From Marinobacterium sp. (GTDB taxonomy: Bacteria > Pseudomonadota > Gammaproteobacteria > Pseudomonadales > Balneatricaceae): a stretch of DNA of 64,000 bases. The stretch spans positions 1 through 64,000 of the forward strand of contig JAUWAC010000013.1 in the NCBI GenBank assembly GCA_030602245.1, given 5' to 3'. How positions within the stretch are numbered: position 1 is the first letter of the stretch; each line of letters opens with the position of its first letter. This document shows, one piece after another, positions 50,290 to 59,034 of this stretch. Below the pieces are notes generated by a model. The model made no database searches and was not told the DNA's origin. It was given only the letters and a program-made list of their open reading frames with translations. The position numbers and the translations under genes are program-made.

Positions 50290-50679
50290 ATGAAACTGAA
50301 CGATCCTTTCGGGCGCATGGCGCGCCGTCGCGAACGTGAATATGAATCCCTGCGCCAGTCACTGCTCAATGCAGGGCTGACCGAGCGCGCCAAAGCGGAG
50401 GAGCTGATCGAGTCGCTGAAAAAGCGCAGCAAGCAGGGACTCTGGATTCTGATTCCGCTCACTGCGGTAGCGGCCGTGGCGTTTCAGACCTACGCGATCT
50501 TCATTCTGGCGTTTGGCGCCCTGTTGATTCTCTGGCTCACCAACACGATGCGCCGCGGTCAGGAGTATATCGGTCGTTACATCGAGGAGGTGTGCGACAA
50601 CCCGGAATACCGGCGCGCCGACACCGGTGGTGACGAGCAGGCCGACAAGGACAGCGACCCACCCGCCCGCACCGAGTGA
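50290..50679 (+). CDS. Hypothetical membrane protein with two helices
   Basis: A 129-residue protein with a charged N-terminal helix (RREREYESLRQSLLNAG), two adjacent membrane helices (about 50-86) and an acidic, disordered tail. Unrecognised. It converges with the ytoQ-like gene. Confidence 0.65.
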   Translation: MKLNDPFGRMARRREREYESLRQSLLNAGLTERAKAEELIESLKKRSKQGLWILIPLTAVAAVAFQTYAIFILAFGALLILWLTNTMRRGQEYIGRYIEEVCDNPEYRRADTGGDEQADKDSDPPARTE

Positions 50680-50698
50680 TCGGACAGGATCAGCGCGC

Positions 50699-51142
50699 TT
50701 ACCGGGCACTGACCACGTACTGCAGCACCTCGATCACCTGCTGCGGGGTCTGTGCCCAGGCCATCGCCGCTGCATCCACTTCCTTGAGCGGATGCACGAT
50801 CTCCTCACCGTGCAGCGTGATATAGGGCTTGCCCAGCGCCGCGCAGAAACCGGCATCGAAGGCCGCATTCCACTGCTTGTACTTGTCGCCGAAACGGATG
50901 ACCGCCAGATCACAGCGCTCGATCAGCGTCTTGATCCGAATCGCGTTGACCTTGGCCGATTTGTGATCGCGCCAGTAGCCGGCACTGTCCGGTGCCAGCG
51001 CATCGCCGGCGGCATCGCTGGCATCATGATCGGTCACCGCGGATGTAAATCGGATCGGCAGGTTGCGGCTGCGGCAGCCCTCGATGATCTGTTCGCGCCA
51101 GTCGGTGTGAATCTCACCCGACAGATACACTGTCCACTCCAT
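50699..51142 (-). CDS. YtoQ family protein
   Basis: A 147-residue protein matching YtoQ: VYLSGEIHTDWRE at the N-terminus, FTSAVTDHDASD, SAKVNAIRIKTLIERCDLAVI and FGDKYKQWNAAFDAGF. The fold resembles nucleoside 2-deoxyribosyltransferases, but a reaction is not established. The ATG at 51142 starts the conserved strand; the longer frame is unsupported. Confidence 0.87.
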   Translation of the reverse strand: MEWTVYLSGEIHTDWREQIIEGCRSRNLPIRFTSAVTDHDASDAAGDALAPDSAGYWRDHKSAKVNAIRIKTLIERCDLAVIRFGDKYKQWNAAFDAGFCAALGKPYITLHGEEIVHPLKEVDAAAMAWAQTPQQVIEVLQYVVSAR

Positions 51143-51211
51143 ATCCCCTCCTGATCGGGTTGTACGGTTGTTGGGTTCTGTCTGCGGCCGCATTCTAACG
51201 TAACCCGGCCG

Positions 51212-51835
51212 CTAGAGTGCCCCGGCCCGTTCCAGCTGCGCCGCGATACCCGCGGCCAGCGCCTGATAGCCGCGAGCATTCAAATGCACCGGGTCGGACT
51301 TGTATTCCGGCGTGCGCAGCAGCTCGGCGAGCAGGTCGTCGATGAACAGCAGCTCGTACTCCTCGGCCAGCTCCCGGTACAGCGGCGCGACACTGGAGAA
51401 CAGGTTTTTCTCGGGTACGCCGATCAGCACCACCTGCGCGCCGCTGGCCCGGATCTGTTCGATCATCCGGGCCAGATTGTCGCGGGTCTGCTGCGGATTG
51501 CGGTTGCGCAGGATGTCGTTGCCGCCTTCCAGCAGCAGCACCAGCGCCGGCGATTCGCGCTGCAGCAGTGGTTGTATGCGCGCCAGCCCGGCCGCGGTCT
51601 CTTCGCCGGAAATACCCGCATTGATCACCTCCAGTCCGGTCATCCGTGCCAGCTGCGCCGGATAGCTGTGCTCCGGAGCAACGCCATAGCCGGCCGTGAG
51701 GCTGTCGCCGAATGCGACCACCCGGGCACCAGGCTCCAGTGCGGCGAGCTTGTCGTCGCTGCATCCCGCAATGAGCAGCAGCGATGTCAGCAGCAAAGCC
51801 GCGGCTCGCTGTGCCCCCCTCATATTCATTGCCAT
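51212..51835 (-). CDS. SGNH-family lipoprotein esterase (TesA-like)
   Basis: A 207-residue GDSL/SGNH hydrolase with a lipoprotein signal (LLIAGC, lipidated Cys25), differing from periplasmic TesA, which is not lipidated. Catalytic blocks: GDSLTAGYG (nucleophile Ser), NAGISGEE, GGNDIL and DPVHLN. It likely hydrolyses acyl esters or acyl-CoA in the periplasm. Two in-frame starts (51835, 51829) are equally possible. Confidence 0.9.
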   Translation of the reverse strand: MAMNMRGAQRAAALLLTSLLLIAGCSDDKLAALEPGARVVAFGDSLTAGYGVAPEHSYPAQLARMTGLEVINAGISGEETAAGLARIQPLLQRESPALVLLLEGGNDILRNRNPQQTRDNLARMIEQIRASGAQVVLIGVPEKNLFSSVAPLYRELAEEYELLFIDDLLAELLRTPEYKSDPVHLNARGYQALAAGIAAQLERAGAL

Positions 51836-51999
51836 ATAGCCCCCGTATGTCCCTGCCGGCTGTCGGTTATTCAGTCAAAATACGCTACTCTGAACTCAGG
51901 TTCACCGCCGTCACTGGCGTGTGGAACGTCATCAGTGCATGGCCGTTCACCGGGCCCAACGCCAGAGTGTAAGGCTGTACCAGGGATTTCAGTACCTGC

Positions 52000-53037
52000 A
52001 TGGAACAATTCTGGTTCTTTTTGGCGCTGGCCACCTGCATGGTGGTGCTGTTCGACTTTACCAACGGTTTCCATGACGCCTCCAACATGGTGGCCTCGGT
52101 GATCGCCTCCCGGGCCATGACCCCGGCCATGTCGGTCATCATCGTCGGCGGTTTCACCTTTCTCGGCCCGGTGCTCGGCGGCACCGCCGTTGCCAATACC
52201 ATCGGCAAGTTTGTCACCCTCGATGATCTGCCCACCCGGCTCTCACTGGTCGTGGTGATCTGCGGACTCGGTGCCGCCACCTTCTGGAATCTGTTTACCT
52301 GGTGGCGCGGACTGCCCTCCTCCTCATCCCACGCACTGGTGGGCGGACTGGCCGGTGTGGTCGTCGTTGCCGTCGGCCCGGATCACGTGCTCTGGGGCCT
52401 TGAGGCGCTGCGCGAAGGTCATCTCACCGGCGTCACCAAGGTGTTGCTGGCGCTGTTCCTGTCGCCGCTGGCCGGATTCTGGTTCGGTTTCATTCTGCAG
52501 CGCATCACCCTGTTCCTGCTGCGCCGGGCCAGCCCGCTGGTCAACCGCGAGCTGCGCGCGGCACAGTGGCTCTCCACCGCCGGCCTTGCCTTCGCCCATG
52601 GCGCCAACGATGCCCAGAAGAGCATGGGCATTCTGACCCTGTGCCTGCTGCTCAGCGGCGAGATCGACCGTTTTGAGGTACCGCTTTGGGTGATGCTGAT
52701 CTGCGCCATGGCGATTACGCTGGGCACCATCCTGGGCGGCTGGCGCATCGTCCGCACGCTGGCGTTTGCGATCTACAAAATTCGGCCGCTGCACGCGCTC
52801 AACTCGCAGCTGACATCGGGGGGTGTGGTGTTTCTGGCGTCGCTGATCGGCGCCCCGGTTTCAACCACTCATGTGGTGTCATCGTCGATCATGGGCATCG
52901 GCGCCTCCGAGCGTCCGCATGCCGTACGCTGGACCAAGGCGCGCGAGATCGCGACGACCTGGCTGGTCACGATTCCCGGCGCCGCCGTGGTGGCGATGCT
53001 TTTTTACGCCGTGCTCACTGTGACGGGGCTGGCATGA
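52000..53037 (+). CDS. PiT-family inorganic phosphate transporter
   Basis: A 345-residue membrane protein with the two PiT repeats: TNGFHDASNMVASVIASRAM near the start and FAHGANDAQKSMGILTLCL in the second half, plus SSSHALVGGLAG and STTHVVSSSIMG. It carries metal-phosphate with H+ or Na+. It is followed after 16 bases by the DUF47 gene, the usual partner. Confidence 0.94.
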   Translation: MEQFWFFLALATCMVVLFDFTNGFHDASNMVASVIASRAMTPAMSVIIVGGFTFLGPVLGGTAVANTIGKFVTLDDLPTRLSLVVVICGLGAATFWNLFTWWRGLPSSSSHALVGGLAGVVVVAVGPDHVLWGLEALREGHLTGVTKVLLALFLSPLAGFWFGFILQRITLFLLRRASPLVNRELRAAQWLSTAGLAFAHGANDAQKSMGILTLCLLLSGEIDRFEVPLWVMLICAMAITLGTILGGWRIVRTLAFAIYKIRPLHALNSQLTSGGVVFLASLIGAPVSTTHVVSSSIMGIGASERPHAVRWTKAREIATTWLVTIPGAAVVAMLFYAVLTVTGLA

Positions 53038-53053
53038 CTCAAGGACACGCGGC

Positions 53054-53698
53054 ATGACACAGACGCACCAGAAGGGCTTTCTCTCCCGCCTGCTGGATCG
53101 GATTATTCCCAGTCCGACCGACTTTTTCGGCCTGCTGGCGGAGCAGAGTCGGCTGGTCACGGCGACCATCCGCAACCTGAACCATTACATGCAGACCGCG
53201 GACGACAAAACCGCCGAACTGCTGTCACAGGATGAGCATGCCGCGGATACGCTGAAGATCGAGAACCTGCACCAGCTCAACCGCGCCTTCTCGACGCCGA
53301 TCGACCGTGAGGATATCTACCGCGCGATCGAGGCGCTGGACTGGATCGTCACCCACTGTAAAAGCACGATCAATGAGATGGTGGACCTGTCGGTGACACC
53401 TGACCATCACATGCAGCTGATTATCCGTGAACTGCTGGAGGGCAGCGAAGCGCTGGAACGGGGGTTTGCCGCCCTGCGCGACTACCCGCCTGCGGTCGAA
53501 CAGGAAGCCCACGCCGCCCGCCACTCGCACCGGCGTATCGAGCGCCTCTACCGGCACGCGCTGGCGGAGCTGTTCAAGGGCGAGGTGACGGCGGAGATGC
53601 TGTCCCGGCGCGAAATCTACCACCACATGATGGATGGTTCGCGTCGCCTGCACGCTGCCGCCAACGTGCTGCACGACATCATGGTGAAGCTGGTCTGA
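53054..53698 (+). CDS. DUF47/PhoU-like phosphate transport regulator
   Basis: A 214-residue helical protein of the DUF47 (TIGR00153) family, PhoU-like accessory proteins for PiT transporters. FSTPIDREDIYRAIEALDWI is the conserved core with acidic metal ligands. It is co-transcribed with the PiT gene and converges on the C26 gene with no gap. Confidence 0.92.
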   Translation: MTQTHQKGFLSRLLDRIIPSPTDFFGLLAEQSRLVTATIRNLNHYMQTADDKTAELLSQDEHAADTLKIENLHQLNRAFSTPIDREDIYRAIEALDWIVTHCKSTINEMVDLSVTPDHHMQLIIRELLEGSEALERGFAALRDYPPAVEQEAHAARHSHRRIERLYRHALAELFKGEVTAEMLSRREIYHHMMDGSRRLHAAANVLHDIMVKLV

Positions 53699-54364
53699 TC
53701 AGGTGCCCTGGCGCACCAGCCAGCGAAACAGTGCCAACTGTGATGGCAGGTAGAGCAAGTATTCCGGGTGCCACTGCACGCCGATCACCGGGCTGTCGCC
53801 GTCATGCTCCACCGCCTGCACCAGGCGGTCCAGATCATGCCCCACCACGCGCAGCTGACGTCCGGTGTGGCGGATCGCCTGATGGTGCAGACTGTTGACG
53901 CGCAGCCGACGCTTGCCGCAGACCTGCGCCAGCACCGAGTCCGGCGCCAGCGTCACCTGCTTGGTGGGCAAAAGCCCGGGGCGGTTGTAAGTCCGCCGGC
54001 GCAGGCTGCGGATATCCTGATGCAGGTCGCCACCGAGCACCACATTGATCAGCTGAGCACCGCGACAGATCCCCAGCAGCGGCACGCGCCGCTTCAGCGC
54101 CCAGTGGATCCAGCCGATCTCCAGCTGGTCGCGTGCCGGGTCGGCGCGGACCCTGGCCTCCAGATCACCGGCATAGTGCTCGGGACTGATATCGTTGCCG
54201 CCGCCGATCACCAGTGCATCCAGCGGCCTGCCGCTGGGCGGATGCCGTACACTGATCCGCTCCGGCACGGCGCCGGCCAGCCGCAGCGCCAGCGCCGCGC
54301 ACCACCAGCTCGGTGCCCAGCGGCGGCCGTTACCGGTTACGCCAACCCGTGGTCGTGCAGCCAT
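53699..54364 (-). CDS. Gamma-glutamyl hydrolase / class I glutamine amidotransferase-like protein (peptidase C26)
   Basis: A 221-residue protein with the C26 triad: nucleophile Cys in LGICRGAQLINV, and His-Glu in VQWHPEYL, with GGGNDISP as the oxyanion loop. PuuD of this family hydrolyses gamma-glutamyl-GABA. Its start overlaps the end of the amidoligase gene by 28 bases, so the two enzymes probably act on one pathway: one makes and the other trims or transfers an amide bond. Confidence 0.9.
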   Translation of the reverse strand: MAARPRVGVTGNGRRWAPSWWCAALALRLAGAVPERISVRHPPSGRPLDALVIGGGNDISPEHYAGDLEARVRADPARDQLEIGWIHWALKRRVPLLGICRGAQLINVVLGGDLHQDIRSLRRRTYNRPGLLPTKQVTLAPDSVLAQVCGKRRLRVNSLHHQAIRHTGRQLRVVGHDLDRLVQAVEHDGDSPVIGVQWHPEYLLYLPSQLALFRWLVRQGT

Positions 54365-55320
54365 CGATCGATAAACTCTACCCAGTCCTTGCGATTGACG
54401 CCGAGCAGCGGCTTCTGAGACGCGAGAAAACGCGCCCCCAGCTCATCCAGCGCCTGCGCCTGCTCGGCCAGCGACTCGACCACCCACCAGCGGTTCCAGG
54501 CTTCCGCCAGTGACCAACCCTCGCGCTCGATCTGGCAGTTCGGCAGACGGTAGTGAAAGGTCGGTCGCGCGTTGATACGCGGATCATCGACCGCGCGCTG
54601 TACCCGCTCGGCATCGAAGTCCGACAGCAGCGGCAGCAGATCCAGCGCCCGGTTGCGGGTCGGGTTACAGGTCAGGTAATCGGCAAAGATCTGATCGATA
54701 TCCGGCGCCTTGCGGCTCAGCAGCAAGCAGACATAGTGTTCCGGATACAGACCGACATAGGGGCTGATCTTGCGTGCGGTGTTGACCTGATGCGCTTCCA
54801 CCAGCCACCACTGCAGCAGGGCAAAGGCGCGCAGGTAGTTGAACAGGGTCGTGGCGGAGCGATCCGGGATTTCCGGGTTCACATGCACGCCGTAGGCGGC
54901 GATCAGCGACTCCTCGGTGCCCTGAGCCCCGGCCTCGCGTAACGCCTTGACCAGAGGATCGAGGCTATCCATCTGCGCGAGCGGTATCGGCGGGCATACC
55001 ACCTCGACCGGGACCAGCAGCTCGGCGGCCTGAGACAGCCGATGCAGCCATTCATCCTCGGTGCCGGCCTCCTCGCGCTCGGCGGCCTTGCGCTTGAGAA
55101 ACGCCCAGTCCAGTTCGATATTGAACGGCCCGAAGCCGTCGCACTCGATCACCTGCTCCGCTTCGGTCTGCTCGGTCACCCGCCCCTTCAGGCTCTGCTG
55201 TACCACCTCACCGGTGCGATTGAGGGTGATGCCGGAAAACTCGAGTTCAAACCCCACCTGGCGCGGGCTGCCATCAGCCTTGGTCAGTCGCGACGGCAGC
55301 CGGTATTCACTCTGCGTCAT
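54337..55320 (-). CDS. Amidoligase_2 (COOH-NH2 ligase) enzyme
   Basis: A 327-residue protein of the Amidoligase_2 family in the glutamine-synthetase/glutamate-cysteine-ligase fold. Landmarks: RQVGFELEFSG near residues 20-30 with the metal-binding acidic residues, VEVVCPPIPL, IAAYGVHVNPE and YVGLYPEHYVCLL. It is predicted to form a peptide or amide bond with ATP; the substrate is unknown. It is adjacent to and overlapping a C26 hydrolase, a pairing proposed to serve unexplored metabolite or peptide modification. The ATG at 55320 is preceded by an AAGGAG-like site. Confidence 0.9.
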   Translation of the reverse strand: MTQSEYRLPSRLTKADGSPRQVGFELEFSGITLNRTGEVVQQSLKGRVTEQTEAEQVIECDGFGPFNIELDWAFLKRKAAEREEAGTEDEWLHRLSQAAELLVPVEVVCPPIPLAQMDSLDPLVKALREAGAQGTEESLIAAYGVHVNPEIPDRSATTLFNYLRAFALLQWWLVEAHQVNTARKISPYVGLYPEHYVCLLLSRKAPDIDQIFADYLTCNPTRNRALDLLPLLSDFDAERVQRAVDDPRINARPTFHYRLPNCQIEREGWSLAEAWNRWWVVESLAEQAQALDELGARFLASQKPLLGVNRKDWVEFIDRWLHDHGLA

Positions 55321-55476
55321 CGCTTGCTCCTTGTTGTTTAAACGCGGCGATGCCCATATCGCCTGTTCGGCTCGCGCCTCCGGATTCATCCTGCGCGGCG
55401 CGCGATGAAACGTCCGGAGCCCGCTGAGCGGTCTCACCAAACTGGCACAGCCCGACGCAAAAGCCAAGCGCAGCGC

Positions 55477-56463
55477 TCAGGCTTTTCCCGTCAGCACCTC
55501 CGGATTGGCGATATGCTGCGCTGCGCCGTCAAAGAAGCGGATGACATTCTCGAATGCGGCACGGAAGTAGAGTTCATAGCTGTTGCGCTCGACATACCCA
55601 AGGTGCGGTGTGCACAGTACATTGGGTAGATTCAGCAGCGGCTCGTTGGCCGGCGTCGCCGGCTCGCACTCATAAACATCGAGCGCAGCATAGCCGGGAC
55701 GGCCGTTCGCCAACGCCCGGCGCAGTGCTCCCGACTCGACCAGCTCGGCGCGGCTGATATTGACGAACAGCGCATCCGGCTTCATCCGCGCCAGATCCTC
55801 GCTGCACACAAGGCCGCGGGTCTGGTCGGTGAGACGCAGATGCAGCGACAGCACATCTGCATCGGCAAAGAAGGCTTCCCGTGACGCCGCGGCGGCAAAT
55901 CCGTCCGCCTCGGCCCGCGCCCGGGAGCCCTCACTGCCCCATACCATCACCTGCATGCCGAACGCCTGCGCATAACGCGCCACCTGCTGGCCGATCCTGC
56001 CATACCCCCAGATGCCGAATGTCAGCCCGTTGAGCGTGCGCCCGAGTCCAAGGCAACCCGCATCCTGCCAGCGTCCACGCGCCATGTTGCTGACATAGGT
56101 CGGCAGATGGCGCGAGGCGGCCATCACCAGCGCCCAGCACAGCTCCGCCGGCGCCACCGGCGAGCCGATGCCTTCGGCCACCGCCACGCCGGCCGCAGTG
56201 CACTGGTCCAGATCCAGGTGGTTGCTGATCTTGCCGGTCTGACTGATCAGTTTCAGCTGCGGTAGTCGATTCAGCAGCGCCCGGGTGATTTTCGTGCGTT
56301 CACGAATCAGCACCAGCGCATCGGCGGCGCCGATCTGCGCCGCCAGTGCGTCGGGGTCGGTGATGGTTTCCGTCAGCACCCGGACCTCATGCCCGTTCAG
56401 CAGCTGAAACGCATCGAGATCGCGAACGACATTCTGATAATCATCCAACACGACGATTTTCAT
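55477..56463 (-). CDS. D-2-hydroxyacid dehydrogenase family protein
   Basis: A 328-residue NAD(P)-dependent dehydrogenase. The Rossmann fingerprint is GIWGYGRIGQQVA; catalytic Arg (NISRAELV), Glu (DVYECEP) and His (TPHLGYVERNS) are in place. The substrate cannot be read from sequence. It precedes the amidoligase gene by 156 bases in the same direction, so an operon is possible but not shown. The ATG at 56463 is chosen over a long unlikely leader. Confidence 0.9.
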   Translation of the reverse strand: MKIVVLDDYQNVVRDLDAFQLLNGHEVRVLTETITDPDALAAQIGAADALVLIRERTKITRALLNRLPQLKLISQTGKISNHLDLDQCTAAGVAVAEGIGSPVAPAELCWALVMAASRHLPTYVSNMARGRWQDAGCLGLGRTLNGLTFGIWGYGRIGQQVARYAQAFGMQVMVWGSEGSRARAEADGFAAAASREAFFADADVLSLHLRLTDQTRGLVCSEDLARMKPDALFVNISRAELVESGALRRALANGRPGYAALDVYECEPATPANEPLLNLPNVLCTPHLGYVERNSYELYFRAAFENVIRFFDGAAQHIANPEVLTGKA

Positions 56464-56512
56464 CGAGACTCCCTTATATCCGGCTGTTGTGCTTCGCAAT
56501 GCCCCGCAGGGG

Positions 56513-57109
56513 TCAGAGGATGTCCGCCACGCGCTGGCGCAACGCCGGCAGCAGTTGCTGCTCGAACCAGGGGTTGCGCCGGAGCCACAGATTATTACGC
56601 GGACTGGGGTGCGGCAGCGATACTCGCCGCGGCCATTCACGTGACCAGTCCCGTACCTGCTCGGTCAGGTTGCGATGGGCCGTCGGCATCAGGCTGCGTT
56701 GTGCATGCCGGCCCAGCAGCAGCGTCAGTTCAACCTGCTGCAGATGTGCAAACAATGCCGCCTGCCAGCGCGGAGCGCACTCCGGTCGCGGTGGCAGATC
56801 GCCCGCGCGACCGCGGCCCGGATAACAGAACCCGATCGGCACGATCGCCACCCGGGCGGAATCGTAAAACTGCTCCCGGCGGAGCCCCATCCACTGCCGC
56901 AGTCGATCGCCGCTCGGATCATCGAACGGACAGCCGGACTCATGCGCCCGGCGCCCGGGCGCCTGACCGACAATCAGAATACGCGCCTCAGGACTGACCT
57001 GCAGTACCGGTCGCGGCGCCTGCGGCAACTGCCCGGCACAGAGGGTACAGGCGCGAATCTGTGCCATCAGGTCATCGAACGGTGGCGTCACCGCTGGCAT
57101 CTCCTTCAT
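56513..57109 (-). CDS. Uracil-DNA glycosylase-like protein
   Basis: A 198-residue UDG-superfamily protein. CTLC near the start, ILIVGQAPGRRAHESGCPF as the active-site loop and LPHPSPRNNLW as the DNA-intercalation loop are present. The family covers enzymes of unclear base specificity, so repair of uracil is only probable. AAGGAG occurs just after the chosen ATG, so a start at a later codon is possible. Confidence 0.85.
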   Translation of the reverse strand: MKEMPAVTPPFDDLMAQIRACTLCAGQLPQAPRPVLQVSPEARILIVGQAPGRRAHESGCPFDDPSGDRLRQWMGLRREQFYDSARVAIVPIGFCYPGRGRAGDLPPRPECAPRWQAALFAHLQQVELTLLLGRHAQRSLMPTAHRNLTEQVRDWSREWPRRVSLPHPSPRNNLWLRRNPWFEQQLLPALRQRVADIL

Positions 57110-57121
57110 GTGCGCATGCCA

Positions 57122-57400
57122 TCACTGGCGTCGGCAATCGAGTGGCTGCTGGCCAAAAACGGCGTAGCGCGCCACGTCACCCTGTAGCTGAAACTCGATA
57201 TTCGCGCCGACGAAACGCTGCCCGGCTGCCGCTGACTGCGCCTGCAACAGGGTTTACCGCGGGCCGTCATTGAGTACCAGCGCCGGGCGCCACGCATCGG
57301 TATACAGATAGATCGTGAGTCACTGAATCTCCACCAGTGTCCAGTCGACGCCGATCAGCTGCTCACTGCGCTCCGGCGCCTGAGCCGCGACAATCAGAAT
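57122..57400 (-). pseudogene. Relic of an unidentified protein gene with two in-frame stops
   Basis: One reading frame gives protein-like sequence (LIGVDWTLVEIQ, LYTDAWRPALVLNDGPR, ANIEFQLQGDVARYAVFGQQ, ending PLDCRRQ then stop) but is cut by TGA and TAA. It has no start. The first piece resembles the start of a META-type domain; this is weak. It lies between the UDG-like and lipoprotein genes. Confidence 0.4.
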
Positions 57401-57810
57401 TTCAGGCGGGCGCTCGGGTCGAGCGGTTGCAACACGCCGCGCTCCAGCGCTTCATCCCGCGGCTGTGCCGATGTTCCGGGAGTGTTGGCGCCGCTGTCGC
57501 GCCGGGCGGTGCCAAGCGTACGGCCGGACTCACGCTGAATCCGTACCCCTTCTTCCTTGCCATCGAGCCACCCCTGCCGATAGGCAGGATCGCGCTCGAA
57601 CCGCGTCACATCCTTGATCGCCAGTGCCGACCCGTGACCGGCCGCGTGCAGACCGCTGTGGCGGCCGTCGTGGAAGCCGATCATATAGGCATCGCCGTGC
57701 GCCGCGTACTTCAGTGGCACCGAGCGGGATGCACAGGCTGTCAGCAGCAAGGGCAACAGGCCGCAGAGAACAGCCGCTTTCAGCAACGAAGAGAGACGGG
57801 TTCGAGTCAT
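57394..57810 (-). CDS. Hypothetical lipoprotein
   Basis: A 138-residue protein with a lipoprotein signal peptide (PLLLTAC, Cys26). The mature part has GFHDGRHSGLHAAGH and YRQGWLDGKEEG, a pattern of two similar Gly-Asp-Gly turn segments (FHDGRHSG, WLDGKEEG) as in several DUF2799-like lipoproteins. Function unknown. Confidence 0.72.
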   Translation of the reverse strand: MTRTRLSSLLKAAVLCGLLPLLLTACASRSVPLKYAAHGDAYMIGFHDGRHSGLHAAGHGSALAIKDVTRFERDPAYRQGWLDGKEEGVRIQRESGRTLGTARRDSGANTPGTSAQPRDEALERGVLQPLDPSARLKF

Positions 57811-57965
57811 GACGGTATCGATACGGCGATATAGTGGCTAAATGTCGGTATTTGAGAACAGATAGGCGCATTTAAGTCATATCAACGCGCGCGGCGGCCA
57901 TTCTGCCATGCAAACGTCCGCGAGTGTAGCGCGGCGCACTCGCACCCGTCCGCCTTGGGCACGGC

Positions 57966-58646
57966 TCAGGGTACGTGCACATAGAACCACTTGATGTTGA
58001 GCAGCATGTCGACGAACGCTGTCGGATCGTCCAGCTGGCTGAAATGAAGCCATGACTTGACGGCAAACTTCTCCGGCGCCAGTGCCATGTAGATTTCGCT
58101 GATCGTATCGCCCGACTCCCACGCCGAGACCGCGGCCAGCTCAATGACGCGCACACGCAACTCCGGCGGCAGCACCGCCATTTGCGTCACATGGGCGAGG
58201 TACTCCTGCGCCGTATTGGCCAGCTGGGCGTTGGGGCTGTTCTGATGAAAGGCGGCGTGCGCCACTTCATGCGCAACGGCACCCCGGTAATGGATGCGGT
58301 CGAACGGCAGGCCGTACATTGCCGGCACCGGATCGAGCCGGTCGATCGCCTGCTGCGACATCAGACTGATCCGGCCGGTACCGGCATCGAAACTGCCCAA
58401 CGCCCGGTAGCCGTAATGCTCCAGCGGTGCTTCGACGACGTCGATGACGATCGGCGAGGCCGGCACCACACCATACTGGCTCAGAAACCTCAGCGCCGCA
58501 GACGCGGCTGCACAGACCTCATCGCTCAGCACCCGGTCCTGACTGTTGATCTGTACCGGCACATCGACACACAGATTGGCCTGCGCCGCCGCAGGGGCAA
58601 GGAAGCCGGCCAGAAGCGCTGGCAGGATTCGGGACTTCAGCAACAT
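57966..58646 (-). CDS. Secreted HExxH protein, probable metallopeptidase-like
   Basis: A 226-residue protein with a signal peptide (cut after AQA) and VAHEVAHAAFH, a zincin HExxH motif, followed by AQEYLAHVTQM, which could give the third ligand. I do not recognise the family. The ATG at 58646 fits the GGTGAGG site seven bases upstream better than a GTG at 58658. Confidence 0.72.
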   Translation of the reverse strand: MLLKSRILPALLAGFLAPAAAQANLCVDVPVQINSQDRVLSDEVCAAASAALRFLSQYGVVPASPIVIDVVEAPLEHYGYRALGSFDAGTGRISLMSQQAIDRLDPVPAMYGLPFDRIHYRGAVAHEVAHAAFHQNSPNAQLANTAQEYLAHVTQMAVLPPELRVRVIELAAVSAWESGDTISEIYMALAPEKFAVKSWLHFSQLDDPTAFVDMLLNIKWFYVHVP

Positions 58647-58725
58647 GCGACACCTCACCGTCTACCCTGCCCTGAACAGAACAGGCTGTGGTTGCAACCT
58701 GCCAGCAGTATAGGCGAGACACCGC

Positions 58726-59034
58726 TCAGCGCAGCGCGCGGCGGACGAGGTACAGCTCCCACAGCTGTTGCCGTTCGAGCCAGAACATCGGGCTGGTCCT
58801 GAAGAAACAGGCCAGCTTCAACGCCGTATCGGCACTGATGGCGCGCTGCCCGTTGACGATTTCGTTGACCCGGCGCCGGGAGATGCCGAGCCGACGTGCC
58901 AGCTCGGCCTGGGAGATATGCAGCGGGATCAGATAGCAGCGCTCCAGCAGCCGTCCCGGATGTTCCGGGCGGCGGCCGTGCCAGACCCCATGGATCACGC
59001 GGGCGCCACCCGCCGCCTCAGTCCGGCTTGTCAT
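58726..59034 (-). CDS. HigA-family antitoxin-like HTH protein
   Basis: A 102-residue XRE-type protein. PEHPGRLLERC and SQAELARRLGISRRRVNEIV, then NGQRAISADTALKLACFF, match HigA addiction-module antitoxins. No HigB toxin is adjacent; the gene overlaps the end of hupC by 17 bases, so it is transcribed with the hydrogenase structural genes or solitary. An orphan regulator role is possible. Confidence 0.85.
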   Translation of the reverse strand: MTSRTEAAGGARVIHGVWHGRRPEHPGRLLERCYLIPLHISQAELARRLGISRRRVNEIVNGQRAISADTALKLACFFRTSPMFWLERQQLWELYLVRRALR

